In this document: piece after piece, positions 61,758 to 64,000 of the stretch | Numbering within the stretch: position 1 is the first letter of the stretch | Layout: each line of letters starts with the position of its first letter | NCBI GenBank assembly: GCA_963708625.1 | Contig: CAVPSV010000002.1 | Span: forward strand, 496,001-560,000 | Length of the DNA: 64,000 nucleotides | Source of the DNA: DASXIF01 sp036498145 | GTDB taxonomy: Bacteria > Actinomycetota > Actinomycetes > Mycobacteriales > Jatrophihabitantaceae | Direction of reading: 5' to 3' | Made by a program: the position numbers and the translations under genes | The notes under the pieces: model-generated | Database searches by the model: none | What the model saw: the letters and a program-made list of their open reading frames with translations, nothing else | What the model was told of the DNA's origin: nothing

Positions 61758-64000
61758 GTGCCGATCGCCGTCACCGAGGACCAACGTCTGATCGCGGACG
61801 CGATGGCGACCTGGGCCGCGCGGGCGAATCCGAGGGGGAGTGCGCGGGCTCAGGAGAGTTCTCCGGATGCGTGGCGCAAGCACTGGCCGGAACTGGCCGA
61901 CATTGGCCTGCTGGGTGCCGCTGTGCCCGAGAGCGCTGGGGGCGCCGGCGGCTCGGTGGCCGACCTCGCGGTGATGCTGGAGGCCGCGGCCGCCGCCCTG
62001 GTGCCTGGTCCGGTGCTGTCATCGGCGCTGGCGGCCACGGCGATCGCCGAAAGCGGCCGTACCCGCGATGCGGAACTCGACAGCCTCCTCGACGCGCTGG
62101 TGCGCGGGGAACGGACCGCCGGCGTCACGCTCGGGCCCGGCCGGCTGCGCGCAGTCCGCACCGCGGACGGCGGACTGACAGTCACCGGCAGCAGCGGGCT
62201 GATCATTGGCGCGGACGCGGACACCTACCTGTTGCTCGCCGCGCGCATGGACGCAGACGACGTGTGGTTCGTCATCGCGCCGGACACCCCGGGCGTATCC
62301 CTGCGCGATCGCAGTGCCGGCGACTTCTCCCGTGCGCTCGGGCAGGTTCGGCTGACCGACGTCGCAGTAACGCACCCCCTCGAGTTGCGCACGGACCGCG
62401 TACGCGAACTCGCGGCGACCCTCGCCGCGGCCGAGGCGGCCGGCGTCGCCGGCTGGTGTCTGCGTACCGCGGTGGACTACGCGAAGGTTCGCGAGCAGTT
62501 CGGCAAGCCGATCGGCAGCTTCCAAGCCATCAAGCATCTGTGTGCGGAGATGTTGTGCCGCGCCGAACTCGCCGCCGCCGTCGCATGGGACGCCGCCGGC
62601 GCCACCCCGGGCACCGTCGAGGTTGGTGGGCTGGACACAACGGCTGAGGATGTTTCGCTGGCCGCGGCCGTGGCCGCCGCGGTCGCGCTTGACGCTGCGG
62701 TGCTCAATGCGCAGGACTGCATCCAGATACTCGGTGGCATCGGCTTCACCTGGGAGCACGACGCACACCTGTACCTGCGCCGTGCGCTCGGGCTGCGGGC
62801 GGCGCTCGGCGGCACCGGCCGGTGGCGACGCCTGGTCGCGGATCTCACCCTGCGAGGGACCCGGCGACGCCTGCACGTGGACGTCGATGCGGCGCAACCG
62901 CAGCGCGCCGGCGTCCGGCAGCAGCTGGCACAGATCGCTGCGCTGCCGCCGGAGCAACGCCGCGGCGCGCTGGCCGATACCGGTCTGCTGTGCCCGCACT
63001 GGCCGAAGCCGTACGGGCTCGACGCTGGCCCGGCGCTGCAACTCGTCATCGAGCAGGAGTTGCAACACGCGGGACTGACCCGCCCGGATCTCGTCATCGG
63101 CGCGTGGGCGGTACCGACGATCCTGCGACACGGGACGCCCGAGCAGATCGAGCGATTCGTCCGGCCGACGCTGACCGGAGAACTCGTCTGGTGCCAGCTT
63201 TTCAGCGAACCCGATGCCGGGTCGGACCTCGCCTCCCTGCGGACCCGCGCCGAGCGGGAGCCGGGCGGCTGGCGGCTGAGTGGTCAGAAGGTCTGGACGT
63301 CGGTGGCGCACCGGGCCGGCCGTGGGATCTGCCTGGCTCGTACCGATCCGACGGCGCCCAAACACGCCGGCCTGACGTATTTCCTGGTGGATATGACCGC
63401 ACCGGGCATCGATGTGCGTCCGCTTCGCGAGATAACCGGCGAGGCGTTGTTCAACGAAGTCTTCCTCGACGGCGTGTTCGTGCCGGACGAGGACGTGGTC
63501 GGCACCGTCGGCGACGGCTGGCAGCTGGCCCGGGCCACGCTCGGCAATGAGCGAGTCGCGATGGGCAGCAGCGCCGACCTCGGCGAGTCGACCGAACGCC
63601 TCGTGGAACAGGTGCGCGCGCATCGCGGACCGAGTGCCGAGACCGCCCGCGACCTGCTCGGCGGTCTCGTCGCGGAGGCGCTCGCGTGTTCGGTGTTGGA
63701 CGTGCGTGCGGTGGTCCGCCGGCTGGACGGACTCGATCCGGGACCGGAGTCGAGCGTGCGCAAGCTCGTCGGGGTACGTAACCGCCAGGCCGTCGCCGAT
63801 GCCGCCTTGCACCTACTCGCTGACGCCGCGCACGCGGATGACTTCGACGACGCAGTTGACGACACCGTCATCGATGACGACGCGGCCCGCACCGAGTCGG
63901 ACGCGTGGCATGCGGCGTTGCAAACCCGCTGTCTGACGATCGCGGGCGGAACCACCCAGGTGTTGCTGTCGCTGGCGGCCGAACGCATCCTCGGGCTGCC
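61758..64000 (+). CDS. fadE34: Fused two-domain acyl-CoA dehydrogenase, FadE34-like (runs off the right edge)
   Basis: GTG 61758, at least 747 codons, open to the end of the window. First ACAD domain: LADIGLLGAAVPESAGGAGG, DYAKVREQFGKPIGSFQAIKH, ILGGIGFTWEHDAHLYLRRA. Second domain from residue ~375: LVIGAWAVPTILRHGTPEQIERFV, CQLFSEPDAGSDLASL, GWRLSGQKVWTS, and GGTTQVLLSLAAERILGLP. Two fused domains of ~710 aa with KstR next door is the FadE34 (ChsE3) layout, which dehydrogenates CoA-linked steroid side chains. A 14-bp KstR site is upstream. Confidence 0.9.
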   Translation, partial: MPIAVTEDQRLIADAMATWAARANPRGSARAQESSPDAWRKHWPELADIGLLGAAVPESAGGAGGSVADLAVMLEAAAAALVPGPVLSSALAATAIAESGRTRDAELDSLLDALVRGERTAGVTLGPGRLRAVRTADGGLTVTGSSGLIIGADADTYLLLAARMDADDVWFVIAPDTPGVSLRDRSAGDFSRALGQVRLTDVAVTHPLELRTDRVRELAATLAAAEAAGVAGWCLRTAVDYAKVREQFGKPIGSFQAIKHLCAEMLCRAELAAAVAWDAAGATPGTVEVGGLDTTAEDVSLAAAVAAAVALDAAVLNAQDCIQILGGIGFTWEHDAHLYLRRALGLRAALGGTGRWRRLVADLTLRGTRRRLHVDVDAAQPQRAGVRQQLAQIAALPPEQRRGALADTGLLCPHWPKPYGLDAGPALQLVIEQELQHAGLTRPDLVIGAWAVPTILRHGTPEQIERFVRPTLTGELVWCQLFSEPDAGSDLASLRTRAEREPGGWRLSGQKVWTSVAHRAGRGICLARTDPTAPKHAGLTYFLVDMTAPGIDVRPLREITGEALFNEVFLDGVFVPDEDVVGTVGDGWQLARATLGNERVAMGSSADLGESTERLVEQVRAHRGPSAETARDLLGGLVAEALACSVLDVRAVVRRLDGLDPGPESSVRKLVGVRNRQAVADAALHLLADAAHADDFDDAVDDTVIDDDAARTESDAWHAALQTRCLTIAGGTTQVLLSLAAERILGL

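Noticed and set aside
1..64000. CRISPR arrays
   Set aside because: No series of regularly spaced repeats was found; the Cas4-like nuclease at 45 kb stands alone.

Overview
This window comes from the chromosome of a high-GC actinobacterium. Markers of that group include the Pup-proteasome ATPase ARC/Mpa (ending in GQYL) and Dop, the mycothiol ligase MshC, the uppP-phosphatase-DUF3090-SCO1664-mshC-PAC2 gene order, and a kstR-fadE34 pair arranged as in Mycobacterium and Rhodococcus. A Jatrophihabitans/Frankia/Mycobacteriales-like organism is the best guess; genus cannot be fixed by reading alone.

Layout. 1-4.8 kb (minus): a Ser/Thr kinase gene translationally coupled to a giant AAA-ATPase/GAF/histidine-kinase gene that runs off the left edge; both are broken by many single-base frameshifts. 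5.1-8.4 kb: an acidic hypothetical protein, a cytochrome P450 and a cyclic-nucleotide-binding-domain protein. 8.5-17.2 kb: a signalling module of a receiver/cyclase fusion, an ABC exporter (ATPase plus FtsX permease) and a NarL-type histidine kinase in one overlapping operon, then a phytoene-desaturase-like FAD enzyme and two oppositely oriented response regulators. 17.3-25.5 kb: a zinc alcohol dehydrogenase, then an accessory stretch of secreted and unknown small proteins, a minimal STAS protein, a RidA protein, an integrase remnant and a tRNA-Leu(GAG), which looks like an eroded integration site. 25.6-33.5 kb: M20 peptidase, ATP-dependent DNA ligase, a MazEF-type toxin-antitoxin pair, TetR regulator, RecD2-like helicase and aldo/keto reductase. 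33.7-42.7 kb: housekeeping genes uppP, phosphatase, DUF3090, SCO1664, mshC, PAC2 and metH. 42.7-44.7 kb: three exported proteins including a matrixin-like zinc protease. 45-60.8 kb: RecB-like Fe-S nuclease, a signal peptidase I carrying a disordered and coiled N-terminal extension of about 1,200 residues, site-2 protease, trmI, ferredoxin, arc, a TSUP/LemA/M48-TerB block, dop and an adenylate cyclase. 60.9-64 kb: kstR and fadE34 diverging from an intergenic region with two KstR operators.

Cooperation. The RecB-like/M50/trmI/ferredoxin/arc/dop set is the usual actinobacterial proteasome neighbourhood, but pup and the proteasome subunits do not follow dop. The 8.5-17 kb block could form one signalling circuit in which a histidine kinase feeds two receivers with matching signature motifs, one on a LuxR-type regulator and one on a nucleotide cyclase. 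KstR with FadE34 points to steroid side-chain degradation.

Sequence quality or biology: frameshifts are dense at 1-4.4 kb and 52.9-59.4 kb, sparse at 5-8.3 and 50-51.6 kb, and not seen in the intact genes between about 8.5 and 50 kb. The proteins are conserved on both sides of each break. Assembly error is the simplest explanation, but it should be checked.
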